Assembly: GCF_026151205.1 (NCBI RefSeq)
Contig: NC_087078.1
Location: 9,192,675-9,256,674 of the forward strand
Direction: 5' to 3'
Source of the DNA: Bolinopsis microptera
Lineage: Eukaryota; Ctenophora; Tentaculata; Lobata; Bolinopsidae
DNA length: 64,000 nt
Each line of letters opens with the position of its first letter. The first letter of the stretch is position 1. This document shows, in pieces, positions 10,193-21,525 of this stretch. The position numbers and the translations under genes are program-made. The notes beneath the pieces are model-generated. The model made no database searches. It was not told where the DNA came from and saw only the letters and a list, made by a program, of their open reading frames with translations.

Positions 10193-13100
10193 CTCATCAA
10201 TACAATTCCTAGTCTGCTGAGCTTTAACCATGTTCTCAATAATGGTAACCATGGTACCCAGTAACGACATATACTCGTGTAGTGACTGTGTAGAGTTTCT
10301 CATCTGCGCTATCACTTCGTCTGATACCTGGGAGTTGTGTTGTGTAAAAGTGAGACTAGTGAAAGTGAAACAGAAAGTGAGACTAGTGAACGTGAAACTG
10401 AAAGTAAAATCAGTTATAATATCTGTAACAAACCTTAATCAAGATGGGTAGACCCCGGTCATGTAGTCCACAACACAAGATCTCTGAACGGTGTTTAGTC
10501 CCAGAATATGTTATTTTCCTTTTATGTTTCTAGGAAACTTCCGAGGTGGCACCTCCGTCTTACTGTAATGAAACTGTTGGTAACCAAGGTAACATTACCT
10601 TTTATGGTAGCATCCCGGCCCTTGCAACCCCTAGCAACTATTATATTATACGGTAATATGACTACTATAATATAAACAATTAGCAGTTCTAACCTGAGAA
10701 CAGTGTGCAGTATCTGAGAGGAGAGTCCCCGGATATAACTATCTAAGTCATCTGATTTATCATGTCCTAGAAATAGTCGATAACAGTCTATCTATTGTAG
10801 TGTTGAAGGCAGGCAGAAGGAGGGAATAGGTGTCTCCTAGTCTTTCTGATAGGTTAACCTTTAGTCCACGTGAGTCCACGCTCTACTTCACCTGGAATTC
10901 AGGATGTGTTACTGTGTAACATAACGTTATATGGTAGTGTTTGCCAAGGTAACATTACCTTATATGGTAGTGTTACTGTGGTTACATAACGTTTATAGAG
11001 GGTAGTTTTACCAAGGTAACATTACCTTATATAATATGGTTGGTTACCAAGGAAACATTAACTTATATGGTAAATATCTTTAAAATTCTGGGACCATCAT
11101 AATATTATTATCATTGAATATGATAAATAGGCTATTCATACGGACAAATTATTAGATGAGAAGGAGTTATTTTCCCTTACATGTAATACTACTACAGCTG
11201 TGAGCAGTTTCTTAGTAATTATAAAAATGGACGTTGAGCTAGACTCGCTTAGATTCCGTTCACCATCAAGGCCCAGTTACATTAGTTACCAATATTAACC
11301 ACTAGTTTACCAATAGTAACCGGTTACACTAACTAGTAAATATTGGTTATCCAGATTCCAGAATTTAGGAGTCTATTATAATAGACATATAATAATACCC
11401 GATGTTGAATAACAGATATAATACTGAATAATATCAGTATATCACCTGCATTCTGATAAACTAACTTTTGGACAGATACAGTATTAAAGTTGCCTAGAAA
11501 CTATAAGAATAATCTCCTTCATAAAGTAAAGTATTACCACTACAATCTACCAAGCCACCAGACAAGCTCAACACTTAATAATTAGCCTCGAATAAAAGAC
11601 AAGAGTAAATATCTTGGTCAGTAGTACGTGACGGGTGTAGAATAAAGCGAATGTTGTAAAGAGTAAAGATCTTATTAAGTAGTAGAAAATGAGTGTAGAA
11701 AATCATAACAAAAGCTAATTATATTCAACACTCAATATAATCCAATAAACATAAATTATATTCTCTCAATAAACGTATCTTTTTAATAATTTTATCAGTG
11801 ATATGTAATATGCAATGTAATGTTTTAAACTTGTAAAATTTGTCAGGTTTAGTTGAGATTATAGTATAACAATATCAAATACCTCCGAGCCGATTCCATG
11901 GAAATACAATTTTCAAGAAATCAAGTAAATCTCCTTGCCTGACAAGCTTTACAAGTTTTACAATAACACTCTTAAAGTAATTGTAAAAATCAATAATGGT
12001 CCCCCTTATCAGACAGTGAGACTGTAATAGTGTATAAATTATACATGATACCCTGTCTTCATAACAGTTAACAAAGCTAGACACATTAGTAGTATTCCCC
12101 CCCCCCCCCCCTGTCTTCATAACAGTTAACAAAGCTAGACAGTACACAGTATAGTAGTAGTAGTATTACTTCCCCCCCCCCCCCCCCCCAGTTACTTTAC
12201 TGTTAGTGTTATAGTCTCTCTCTTCAGACTTTTACACCCTTGTTTTATCACTAAAACATTCTAGCAGTGCAGAAGATAACACATGTCCCTCTAGGGTGAG
12301 GCAAGTGCCGTATAAAGTGTGCTGTAATGGTTATAGAGAATACTGTGTACTACAGTGTTCAGGATCATAGTATCTGCTTTAGAGATTTCTACAAAGTCCA
12401 ACATTTGTATCAGAACTAAACTGTTGGTTTTACAACTCATTTCTTACCTGTGTGGCGGAACAGGGCACACTTAATGTCCTTATATGGCATTGTGACCACC
12501 TGGTTACATTACCTAATAGACAGTGTTACCATAGCAACACTACCTTGCATGGCATATTGTGACCATTCTACTCATCCCGCCAGTTTACACCACATGAACA
12601 TTATCAGTCTACAGTGTGGGGCTAATGATAAGGTAAGATAGAGATGAGAGTTAACATATCGGGTTTCAGGGACACTTCACTGTCTGACAGCAAACGTGTG
12701 TTCAATAGTGGGGGGAGCTTTACAGTTTACAATAGAGCTCAAGATACAGTGTGTGCTCACTGTTCATGTCTACACACTCCCTGGTACACACTATTAAACA
12801 GTGGGGGGGGGGGGGGCTGTGTCTAGGTATGTCATGCCCATATATGGAGAAACCCACAATAGCAAAGCGAAAAAGTGTCAAACTTGTTCATCTGAAACGG
12901 GTTATGAAAACCAGTCTGCTAGGGTCATTGTTATGTTAATTTCCTCCAATAATACAGGTAATTATATTAAAGCAGAACAGTGCACATAGCCGTTCCTATT
13001 ACTGTTCTATTGAGTAATCTGATTAAGTTGTGTTCTGTTTATGTCTTATGACTCTTATTAGATGATTCTTTAAAGAAGATTTCTGATTTTTTCTGAATAA

Positions 13101-14431
13101 ACTCAGTGATGATGATGTTCTAACGAACAACACGGCAGAGGCAGTCTCTTATTGAGTGTTTGTTTATGTTAGACATAATTCTTGGCATATGGTCAGTATT
13201 ATTGTAGCTACAGAGACTTTATGAACACCCTGTAAATGAAGTATTGTGAACTATGAGATGTTATGTTTACATAGTTTTTGGAGGAAAAACAAGAGAAAAT
13301 GTAATAAAATATAGTTAAAGCTTACCCTGGATATTTTGATAGTCTTTTCTGATTATACCGTCCACTCCCTGAAACTTATCCTTTATCTGCTCCAACTGTT
13401 GAACTAGAACATTACTTTGGCTCTGGCAGCAGTTGTGTTGTGATGAACAGTTATACACTGAGGGGGAGATGTGTTAACTCCGATAAAGTTAGATAGTTTC
13501 GCAAGATCAATCTTCAAATAATTTAGCTAAGTGTTATTTAGAGGTTCTATGTTGAACCAGGTGTTCTTTTAATAATTTGATACGCAAAAATGAAAAGAGG
13601 GTGTGGTTTCCAGCGGTTGACATCATACTTGAACCTTAATATTAGTTTGAATCCCTCAACAATACGAATACTTGGATTCAGATGAAGTCCAACGCGATTG
13701 TTGGCCGAAGAATATAAAAGTATTTAACTTTAAGTTAAAACAATTAAAGCAATAACATCACAGAATAATTATGCTATTACTTAAATTACCAAAGCAACCT
13801 GAGTAACGTTAACGTGGCTCCTGCTATATTTTAGTTCAGCACAATTAATTATTGTATAATAAAGTTTATTTTTCTAGTTCAGTAAGTTGTCATCTGGCCA
13901 CACATGCAACTTATATTGCAATACCATTTTTTGTTCATCAAAAAAATGTCTGTGTAATTTTGCATGGCTGAAATATAACGCTCTCATATAAAATAACTAA
14001 TCGCATTTCAAATAAAAATGGATGCAGCTAACACTAGCATAACCAAAAAGTAAAACAAGAACTTACATGTTTCATTGGTGGAACAGTTAGGTAAAGGATT
14101 GCTGAATTGGGAGGTGTTGGTAAACTGGTTGGTGTTGCCGAAGGGGGTGGTGGTATAGTTTTGTGAGGTAGCTTGAGTTGCATTATGGGGAGCCGGAGGG
14201 AGTGTAGAAAACACTGGAGTCAGCAGAACTGAAAAAATACATTGATTTGAATGTCTATGATGGAGATCAAAAAATCTTTATTATGACTCTATTTTATGTT
14301 GAATAATAATATGTTACCATGACATTGTACGTAACATAATTGAATCAAAGTGTCACCATGGAAACAACGTATATTTTAGTCGTACCTGAAAAAAGTACTA
14401 CTATCGGCAGTGCGGCTCCATGTTTACACAT
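10193..14431 (-). CDS. 5' exons of secreted/membrane coiled-coil glycoprotein, function unknown
   Basis: Exon 1 (14386-14431) opens with ATG and encodes MCKHGAALPIVVLFS. Joined in phase 1 to exon 2 (14067-14228), this makes a clear signal peptide ending near TPVFS. Exon 2 continues as a Pro/Thr/Asn-rich stalk with several N-X-S/T sites. Exon 3 (13326-13457) has NCSSQHNCCQ followed by a coiled coil (VLVQQLEQIKDKF). Exon 4 (10694-10742) joins in phase 1. Exon 5 (10193-10327, 45 codons) is another helical segment with an N-glycosylation site. Junctions 1-2, 2-3 and 3-4 agree in phase. Exon 4 ends in phase 2 but exon 5 opens in phase 0, so a small exon is missing or one boundary is wrong. The product looks like a secreted or type I surface protein. 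The gene probably continues to the exons at 598-1710. No family is recognised. Confidence 0.6.
10743..13325. other. intron 3 of the left-hand gene: repeats only
   Basis: At 10900-11075 there is a cluster of four to five TTATATGGTAGTGTTACCAAGG-type palindromic words, and another copy at 12480-12560. C runs of 14-16 bases lie near 12096 and 12172, each next to a duplicated ~40 bp piece (ACAGTTAACAAAGCTAGACA at about 12065 and 12124). A G run lies near 12802. A 22-nt stretch at about 12448-12469 is bounded by AG and gtaaga on the minus strand and could be a microexon, but nothing else supports it. Confidence 0.5.
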
Positions 14432-14496
14432 TATATAACAACATGATCTGTGGCACCTGGAGTAGGAGTTCCTCTGGAGGTATATTTCCAAATCAC

Positions 14497-15035
14497 ATCT
14501 AGAAAGTAATACCTTCACACCTATTAGAAACGATCAGTTTATTAGAAAGTAATACCTTCACACCTATTCTTATCTTCTTATGAGGATTCGTTGCGACGCA
14601 ACAAGGCCATCGAATGAGTCGACCACCTTTGTTATTTTACTTCGGCATTACCTGCATTACAATGTAAACCAGCACTTTCAAGGAAGAGCTTTACAAGAAG
14701 CCGAAGGATCGTTCCTAAGGCCAGCAACGTTAAGGCACTATGCCACACTTTTTCGCCCGAGGCTTCGCTGTGTTGATCAAGCACAGCTCCTCATTTAACC
14801 CTCACACCCGATTTCTCGAGCATTCGGCTGAGTGAACCGTGGGGCTACATAGACCACTTCGGGATCCTTAGCAGAGCGTCAACGACGCTCACCCCACGAC
14901 TAGGCAGGCAGTGGGATTCGAACTCGCAATCTTACGATTACAAATCCGATGATCAACCAACTACGCTACCTGGCCGCTACGATCAGTTTATTAAAAAGTA
15001 ATACCTTCACAGTTCACACCTATTCAAAACAATCT
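14497..15035. repeat. ~43-bp tandem repeat split by the SINE
   Basis: The unit contains AAAGTAATACCTTCACACC followed by CTATTAGAAACGATCAGTTTATTAG. One and a half copies lie left of the SINE (14497-14572) and a further copy lies right of it (about 14978-15030). The SINE therefore sits between two copies of the repeat, or its target duplication is unusually long. Confidence 0.65.
14578..14976 (-). mobile_element. tRNA-derived SINE (minus orientation)
   Basis: The minus strand starts with a tRNA-like head: a Pol III A box (TAGCGTAGTTGG, about 14960) and a B box (GTTCGAATCCC, about 14918). After it come a conserved tail containing GTGGGGTGAGCGTCGTTGAC and GAGAAATCGGGTGTGAGGG, then an element-specific 3' part. 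The same family occurs on the plus strand at 31388-31740, which shares all these blocks in the same order. The head is too diverged in its acceptor stem and anticodon arm to be a working tRNA gene. Confidence 0.85.
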
Positions 15036-15099
15036 GAAGGTTATTTTATATAAGGAACTTCAAGCATCATATATTTACATCTACTGGTAATATGTATAT

Positions 15100-15900
15100 T
15101 ATACAGTAAAACCCCGATTTATCGCAGAGTTTAAAAAGAAACATTTTCAGATACACTTTAAAAGATTCCAGTGACATGCAATTCTTAATTTCACGAGGCA
15201 GCTCATTTCATAATTTAGAGCAAACTTTCTGAAACGATCTTTCTCTAGGTTCAGTCAAATAGATAATAGTCTCTTGAGTCTTGACACCACTTTAGGGTTA
15301 GACAGGTTCCTCACAGAAGAAAATGCTAAAGCCTGACGTAAGGTAGCAAAATATAATCGTATGAATGGGATTCCTAGCACAGCTGCATTTTTCATTTTTA
15401 TCCAAATCCAATATCCATTGTCTACAGACACAAAGACATATTTGTTTCTGACCTAGCCCATTATGAATGCTGTTATTCCCATAGGAAATTCTTAGACAGA
15501 TGAGGTGAAGGAGTATTATGTTGAGATCAAAGCTAAATTCCAGCTAGCGGTTGGGTAAAAGGAAGAAGGTTTATGACGGCCAGGCTGATGGTTAAACAAC
15601 AAGGCATCGCATCTACCTTATAATTAGACCCGATACACAAAATTAATATCTAGTCGTTTCCAATTCAGTGGGTCATTGGCCCAAACTCCAGGAGGTTACA
15701 AGACTTAGTAAGTTCAGGTCGAGGACAACTTTGATTAAGCATGATCCTTGGTACCAGTTATATCAGTCTTAAGGAAAAACACAATGATTATCTGTGGTTT
15801 CATCCTTATGTAGCAAAGAAACGTTCTATAAATCTTACTCCACTGGGAAGTATGAATAAATTAAATTTGTTTAATGTTGTTTTTATTCATGATTAATATT
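15100..15900 (-). mobile_element. decayed LINE 3' end (CR1/L2-type)
   Basis: On the minus strand around 15115-15250 a broken reading contains ERSFQKVCSKL, a stop, NELPREIKNCMSLESFK and VYLKMFLF. This is the 'LWN-LP-I-SLE-FK-LK--L' signature seen at the C-terminus of many CR1/L2-like LINE polyproteins. Stops and frameshifts break it, so it is not functional. The upstream boundary is my estimate from loss of recognisable coding flavour. Confidence 0.5.
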
Positions 15901-16111
15901 TGATAAATTTGATGAAGAAATAGTTATTTTTCCATGTAGTGTGATGATACTTTGTAGACATTAGTGATGATGTTATGTCATAATTTGTACTTTACTTTTA
16001 CTACTTTAATTCATTTGATAAACTTCCTGTGATTGCGTCACTTAGCTAATAAACAAATACAAACACTAGACTAGACCATGTATGACTTCAAATAGCCATG
16101 TGTATAACGCA

Positions 16112-16165
16112 GTGGGCGTAACTTAGGGCCCCGCTGTGCAGGGGGGGGCGCCGGTACAACGGGGG
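16112..16165 (+). mobile_element. left end of a CAGTGGCG-type MITE
   Basis: CAGTGGGCGTAAC is followed by GGGCCCCGCTGTGCAGGGGG. It matches the left terminus of the element at 36258-36525 and of the fragment at 35496. No right terminus is visible nearby, so this copy is truncated. Confidence 0.55.
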
Positions 16166-16322
16166 GGGCGCAATTTTTTCCTGGACCATTATTAAAGCCC
16201 CTATCACTAAAAAAGACAAAACAACACCCGCCTTTAAATATTGTGAGTAATTTTCCCAATGTCCAATTTAATAGCGTTCGTGGCCCCGCGAACAAAAATA
16301 TTGGGAAACCCATTTAAATGGA

Positions 16323-19224
16323 GGGGGGGGTGTCCATGTCCGTCTATGTCCGCTATGTCCTGTCCCTTTTTTGGATTCTATGGGAAACCAACGACGCTGT
16401 TATTTTTTGGGACATTGGCCGGACACGGAACGGACTTGGCGGGACCCGGACGGACAATGGCGGACCCGGACGGCCATTGGCGGACTTGGCCTGACATTGG
16501 TGACATTAAGCGACACATTGGTGGACATTAGCGGACTACACATTTTGAGGACTGAAAGAGTTACTGCAATGCGTACATGAGGGCGCGGCTGGGCTGAGAC
16601 GGAGGACATGGCATGAGGAGGCTGGCCTGAGGAGGATAAGGCTGAGGAGTGAGCCCTGCGGGAGGACTGCCAGAGGAGGAAGCCTGAGGCGTGCACGGGA
16701 GGCGACACGCATCAGCCCCCCCAGGCTGGCGGCGTCTCGCCGGAGGCCCCATACAGGCGGACCTAGGATGAAGGAGGAGCACAGAGGGAGGCATGCCCTG
16801 CAGCGGGAGGCGGCCACCGCCACACACGGCCACCGGCGGCGGCACATGACAGAAGGAGGAGGACTGAGGCGGGGAGTTGGCTAGCATGGAGGAAGGCTTG
16901 CAGGCGCTGCCTGAGGGCGTGGACCGGGCGCGGAGGCGGCGCGCGGCGGACCGCGTGACTCGAGGCGGCGGCGCCCCCGAGGGCCCCCACCGGCTTACGC
17001 CTCGCATACTTAGCGTTTTATGGCCCCCCTCACGCGGTCCCCCGCGGGAAATTGATAAACGGAGGCTCTACATTTAAACTATCCATACAAATTTGTACCG
17101 CGGCGACCATGGGACATTATTTCGAGCGCGCATTTTCGTAACATGCCGCGCGAATCCTTATAGATCCAGGCGGAGCCAAGGACGTCTGCATTGCGGCCGG
17201 AGCCGGGCTGACCCCGGCGAGGCAGTAGCCCCGAGGCGGAGGAGACCCGCCGGGCGGAGCACCCCAGGAAAAGGCCCCGGAGTAGGAGAGGTAGGCCTGG
17301 GGATGAGGCGCACACAGATGAGGACCTAGATGCGGAGGACAGTAGGGGCCGGCGGCGGAGGCGGAGTGTCCCACGGCGGGCGGGCGGCCGCGGGCCAGGG
17401 TATGCATTCCGGCCGCCCCCGGCGGCCCCCAGCATGCGGAGGAGGGGGCGGGAGGGCCCCCCCGGCGGCGGAGGCGGTGCCAGTGCCGGTCCGGGATCAT
17501 GGGCCTGACGATGCCAGGTCACGGCGGCGTACCAGATGCGACCTCATATTTCTGAGTGAGGCGATGCTGCGGCGGATGGCTGGGGCGGCAGGCTGCGGCG
17601 TGCATGCCCCAGCGGCTGCAGAGCTTGCGAGGGCGGGGGACGTGCGGCCTCCTCGGGCGGCCCCCGGCGTACGCGGGCGGGAGGACGGACTCATGAGGGG
17701 CGGCCATAGGCAGATCTGACGCGCGGCGCCTGCCGGGCGCCCTGGAGGGCTCGGCGGCGGCATGCCCGAGACACGGCGGAGCCCGGCTCCCGGCTGGGGG
17801 CCTAGGGAGCGGCCCCTGTTGCGTTGCGGCGGCCTGGCAGCTCCGGCTGCTGTGCGGCGTCCCCCCGGCTGCGGTCGGCCCCAGCGGGCCCGGCGGGTCT
17901 GCCCGCGGAGTCGATCAGCCGCGGAGGCGGCGGTCCGCCCGGCGGGCGGCGGTACGACTGCGGCGCTGGCTGTGCGGCATGCCAGCGCGGGTGCCCGGGG
18001 CCCCCCGGCGGATCGGCCTGCGCTCCGGCCCGCGGCGTGCCCGGCACAGGCGGCGACCAGCGCCGTGAGGCGAGCCCTGAGGCGGGGCCATCGCCCTGCG
18101 GAGGCCCAACGGCGGCGGCGTGCGGCGGTGCGGCGGCCGAGCCACGTAGGTCTGCCGGGCGGTTGGCCCAGGGCGCGGCCTTCTGTGATAATGTGGCGGC
18201 GGTCGGCCCAGCATGCCCGTCTGCGCGGCGGCCCCCCCCCGAGGAGGCCGGAGCGGCCAGGGGACGCGGCGACCGCCGGCGGCGGGCAGCAGCGGCGGGC
18301 GGCGGCCCCCGTAGGCGGAGGACTGCGGCGTCAGGGCTGCGGGGGTCGGGCTTACCAGCGGCGTGGCCGGCCGGCGGCGGCTGGCCTCCGCCACACTGGC
18401 TGGGCGGCGGCGGCCCCCGGTGCGGTCGCAGCGCCGCCGGCTGCTCCATGCGGGGGCCAGCGCCCTGCGGCGGGCCGTCGGACTGTGCTGCGGGCGTGCG
18501 GCTGCTGACAGCCACTGCGGCGGCGGCGGGGGCCACCGGCGGCGGCCCTGCGGCTGCGGCAGGCGTGGGGACTGCGGCGCCTGCTAGCGGCGGCTGCCCT
18601 ATGCGGCGGCCAGCGGGCGGCCGCGTGGGCCGCGGTCATCACGCTGCGCTGCGGCCCCCTAGGACGGCCCCCAGCGCGTGCCTTCCGCGCGGGGCGGCGG
18701 ATTCAAGGAGGAGATGCAGGCCGGAGTGCCTGGGGCAGGCGGGCGGACAGTGGCGGCCCCAAGCGATGGCGGCGCCCTTGCTGACGCATGCGGCGGCGTA
18801 CGGGGCGGATCGGCCATGCGGCTTGGTGCCGGCGGGCCGCGGTGAACTCTGCCGCACCTGGCGCCCCCGTGGTGGGAGAACGGAGGGCCGACTATACGGT
18901 CGGCGGCAGCCTCTCCCAGTACTTTCCCCATTATATGTCCGCTCTATTTTTTAGTTACCCGTTATGCACCAACTCGGGTACCGACCGGACAACAACAAGC
19001 ATCCCCCTAAAGACCCGCAAAACTTGCACAACAATTTTTTTTTTAGCAATTTAGGTGTCCATTAATGTCCGCCTATTCCGCCTATGTCCGTCTATGTCCG
19101 CCTATGTCGTCTATGTCTGTCTATGCCGTCTATATCCGCCTAGGTCCGTCTATGTCCGCCTCTGTCCTGTCCTTTTTGGATTCTAGGAGACAAGCGGACA
19201 TAGACGGACGTGACACCCCCCCCC
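16323..19224. mobile_element. 2.9-kb GC-rich element with poly-G inverted termini
   Basis: The left end is eight Gs, TGTC, then GTCCGTCTATGTCCG (16323-16353). The right end is the reverse complement ending in nine Cs (about 19193-19224). Just inside each end a TATGTCC-GTC minisatellite is followed by CCTGTCC-TTTTTGGATTCTA (16358-16380 and about 19164-19186, same direction). The interior 16560-18950 is a very GC-rich degenerate GGCGG/GGCGGAC repeat. Near the right end GGGTACCGACCGGACAAC (about 18975) resembles GGGTACCGAACGGACACG at about 9636 in the first GC-rich domain, linking the two. I found no clean target duplication. No transposase is visible. Confidence 0.6.
16560..18950 (+). repeat. 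very GC-rich degenerate GGCGG repeat domain
   Basis: About 2.4 kb of degenerate GGCGG, GGCGGAC and GGAGGACTG words. GC content rises towards 17.7-18.6 kb. Long open frames occur on both strands (for example 17824-18954, 376 codons, and 17802-18536, 244 codons). They encode low-complexity Gly/Ala/Arg/Pro sequence in all frames at once and have no domains, so I treat them as composition artefacts. Confidence 0.75.
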
Positions 19225-19329
19225 TTTTATGCTTCAAGGGGTGCAAAAAGCTGTAGGGGGGGGGGGGGGCGAGAAAAAAGTACCCGACGCGTACTGCGGT
19301 TGCGCGCTACTGCAATCAAATTAAACATG

Positions 19330-19918
19330 ATTTTGAACCAGAAACATACTTAGGAGTGGTTAAGATCCCCGATGCTCGGAAAAAGCTTAACAAGGTTTCG
19401 TATTAGCTGCCACAATCTTTACATTGAGAGGGGCCGTTACGAAACCCCCCTAGTACCAAGAGAACATCGATGGTGCACTTTTTGCTTTTTCAGCAAGGGG
19501 CTTAAACCTATTGAGGACGAAATTCATGTTCTAACTGACTGTTTACTCTACTCCTCAGTTAGAGAAAAATTTAACTTCCATCCCAAAAATATTACTGACC
19601 TAGCCGGTTTGCTATCCGATAAAACTCTAGACCCTACAAAATTTACTGCCACAGCAAGAGCAATCCATTCAATTCTCTCTGTGAACGAAAATTTTACAGC
19701 CTACTATAAGAGCCCAGATTTCCACTCAAATACTGGCCAATGCATAATGCTATAGGACCTCAAAAATAGTATTATAAAACATTTCTATTTTATCCCTACA
19801 CATTTGTAAATAACTAGAATTGTGTAACCTTAAATTATTTCAGAATTATAACTATTGTGAATTCAATAAAATAATTATCACTTTTGTATCCTTGTATCCT
19901 TGTATCCTTGTATCCTAC
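19330..19918 (+). mobile_element. 5'-truncated LINE 3' end with 8-bp repeat tail
   Basis: The reading 19372-19755 contains RFRISCHNLYIERGRYETP, CTFC and EDEIHVLTDC, the C-terminal zinc-knuckle-like block (CxxC...HxxxxC) found at the end of many LINE polyproteins. It is followed by a ~160 bp 3' UTR with AATAAA at about 19866, ending in four to five copies of TTGTATCC (about 19884-19915). Short 3' terminal octamer repeats are characteristic of CR1/L2-type LINEs. Only the last ~590 bp of the element is present, as usual for 5'-truncated insertions. Confidence 0.7.
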
Positions 19919-19934
19919 CTACACTTTAAAAGCT

Positions 19935-20640
19935 CCCACCCAAATCTATTCCGGTATTGTGTACTCTCAATGCCTTAGACTCAGAAGGATCATCAACTTA
20001 ACTGCCAAGAACGCCTCAAAGAACATCTCTTCAACCTCAAAAAAGCCTTCCTTGCTACGTGATTCCCTAGGAAAATGGTTGAGAACATAATAAGGTTCTC
20101 AATTCAGCAAGATCACTGTTACGCAAAGTTCAGACTCCTGATGACCAGACATCTTTACAGGTCTTCTAATCAGGGTCATATCTACTCATGGTAGTGATGA
20201 TGATCTGGTGTCTGTGACTAAGAAGAACACCTCTCAAGAACAAGGAGTTTCAGTGAAAGTGACACTGTTGAAACAAGCCATATGCCAAGATGCAAATGCT
20301 GCGAACTTGTCGAAGGCAGCCATGAATTCAAAGTGAACGGCAAGAAGGTTAAAGCTTCCCCTGGAAACTGCCTGAGTTACAACATCATTTATCTGTTCCA
20401 ATGTAGCTTCTGTGGAAAGGCTTACGTCGGTCGCACTACTCACTCTCTACGGGTTAGGACTGGAGAACATAGGGTCGAATATTATAAACTGTTAAATGGT
20501 GATAAGGTAGATGAAACAAGTGATGAATATAGTTTGGGCTTACATTTGATAGATCGTGGTTTTAGACAAAGGGAGGATTTGAACAACATTTTTAATGTGT
20601 CAATTATTGATAATTCTTATACAATAAAGTAATTGATAAT
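19935..20640 (+). mobile_element. Penelope-like element fragment with GIY-YIG endonuclease
   Basis: The first part (19935-20095) matches the fragment at 35530-35690: SGIVYSQCLRLRRIIN, a conserved Penelope region downstream of the reverse transcriptase core. After an internal deletion the reading 20282-20632 begins PRCKCCELV, then NIIYLFQC, YVGRT and RTGEHR. This is a GIY-YIG nuclease of the Penelope type with the CxC/CxxC cysteine linker. Both copies share TTTCAGTGAAAGTGACACTG (20248 and 36048). Frameshifts and the deletion make this copy dead. Confidence 0.75.
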
Positions 20641-20644
20641 TCTA

Positions 20645-21525
20645 GTCCTAAAACTTTAGAAGTTCGTGAACATAAATATATTTAACAACTCAAGACTTTA
20701 AAACCTTTGGGAACAAACACTATAAATCCTTTTGGTCTTCCCTTACTCCTAACATCTTAATTTTAATTATATAACCGTTTTAAGAGTGTTCAGATTTTTA
20801 AAAGAATTTTGGGTTTTACTAACTTTTTACAATTTTTAGGCTTATGTCACTATACTATGTCACTATACTAAAGATGACGCCTTGCAACATTTTTGATGAT
20901 AGCCAGTAAATTGATAGTTTAATCTCAGTATTTACAACAAATCATCTAGCTTGATTGATTCAAAGGGATAATTAAATTCCTTAATTGACGATGTCAATCC
21001 TTTGCAGCTCAGCGAGGCCCACTGTACTGGCGCATTTTGCCGATCTAACGAACATAGTGGTCGCGAGCTGACGTGCATTACTGGATGCCCGGCTTAGTAG
21101 TGCATCGCGCTACAAAAACATTACGTGACTTAACCTTAGTTACCTGGGGACCCCAGGCTATTGTGTTCATAAACATAATAAAAATTCGGCGGAATGATAG
21201 GCTGAGCGCCGCCCAGTAAAACCTTAGCCGCGCGGGTGATACTTGTGAAATATTTGTTTCAAATACCGCGTCGACGAGTCCAATTCGGCGGGCGTCTTGG
21301 TAAGTTTAAAATCTACGAGACTTAACTTCAATCGCTTTCTTTTCTTTTAAAGATGATGTATACAACAAGCAATTATATGCTAAGTAGTTTACTGCATTTA
21401 TTTATTATTATTTTCTTACTGCATGCAAGAAATGATAAGAGCGCCGCGCAGAATAGGAATAACAAGCAAGGTAATGTTTAAGGTTGATTGACGATGTCAA
21501 CCCATTACATTGAGATCGTTGCTCG
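20645..21525. other. intergenic stretch with a repeated TTGACGATGTCAA palindrome
   Basis: No gene seen. The palindrome-like word ATTGACGATGTCAA occurs at about 20983 and 21486, and again at about 47623 in homeobox intron 1. Downstream of each copy are loosely similar GC-rich, hairpin-prone sequences (for example CAGCTCG/GAGCTG words). This may be the end of an undescribed short repeat family. Confidence 0.4.

Noticed and set aside
12448..12469. 22-nt microexon of the left-hand gene
   Set aside because: AG and gtaaga borders exist, but exon 3 already joins exon 4 in phase without it, and adding it would shift the frame.
17762..18954. Long ORFs in GC-rich DNA (up to 376 codons) on both strands
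   Set aside because: All frames are open at once, the proteins are Gly/Ala/Arg/Pro low-complexity with no domain, and the region is a degenerate GGCGG repeat. Lack of stops follows from composition.
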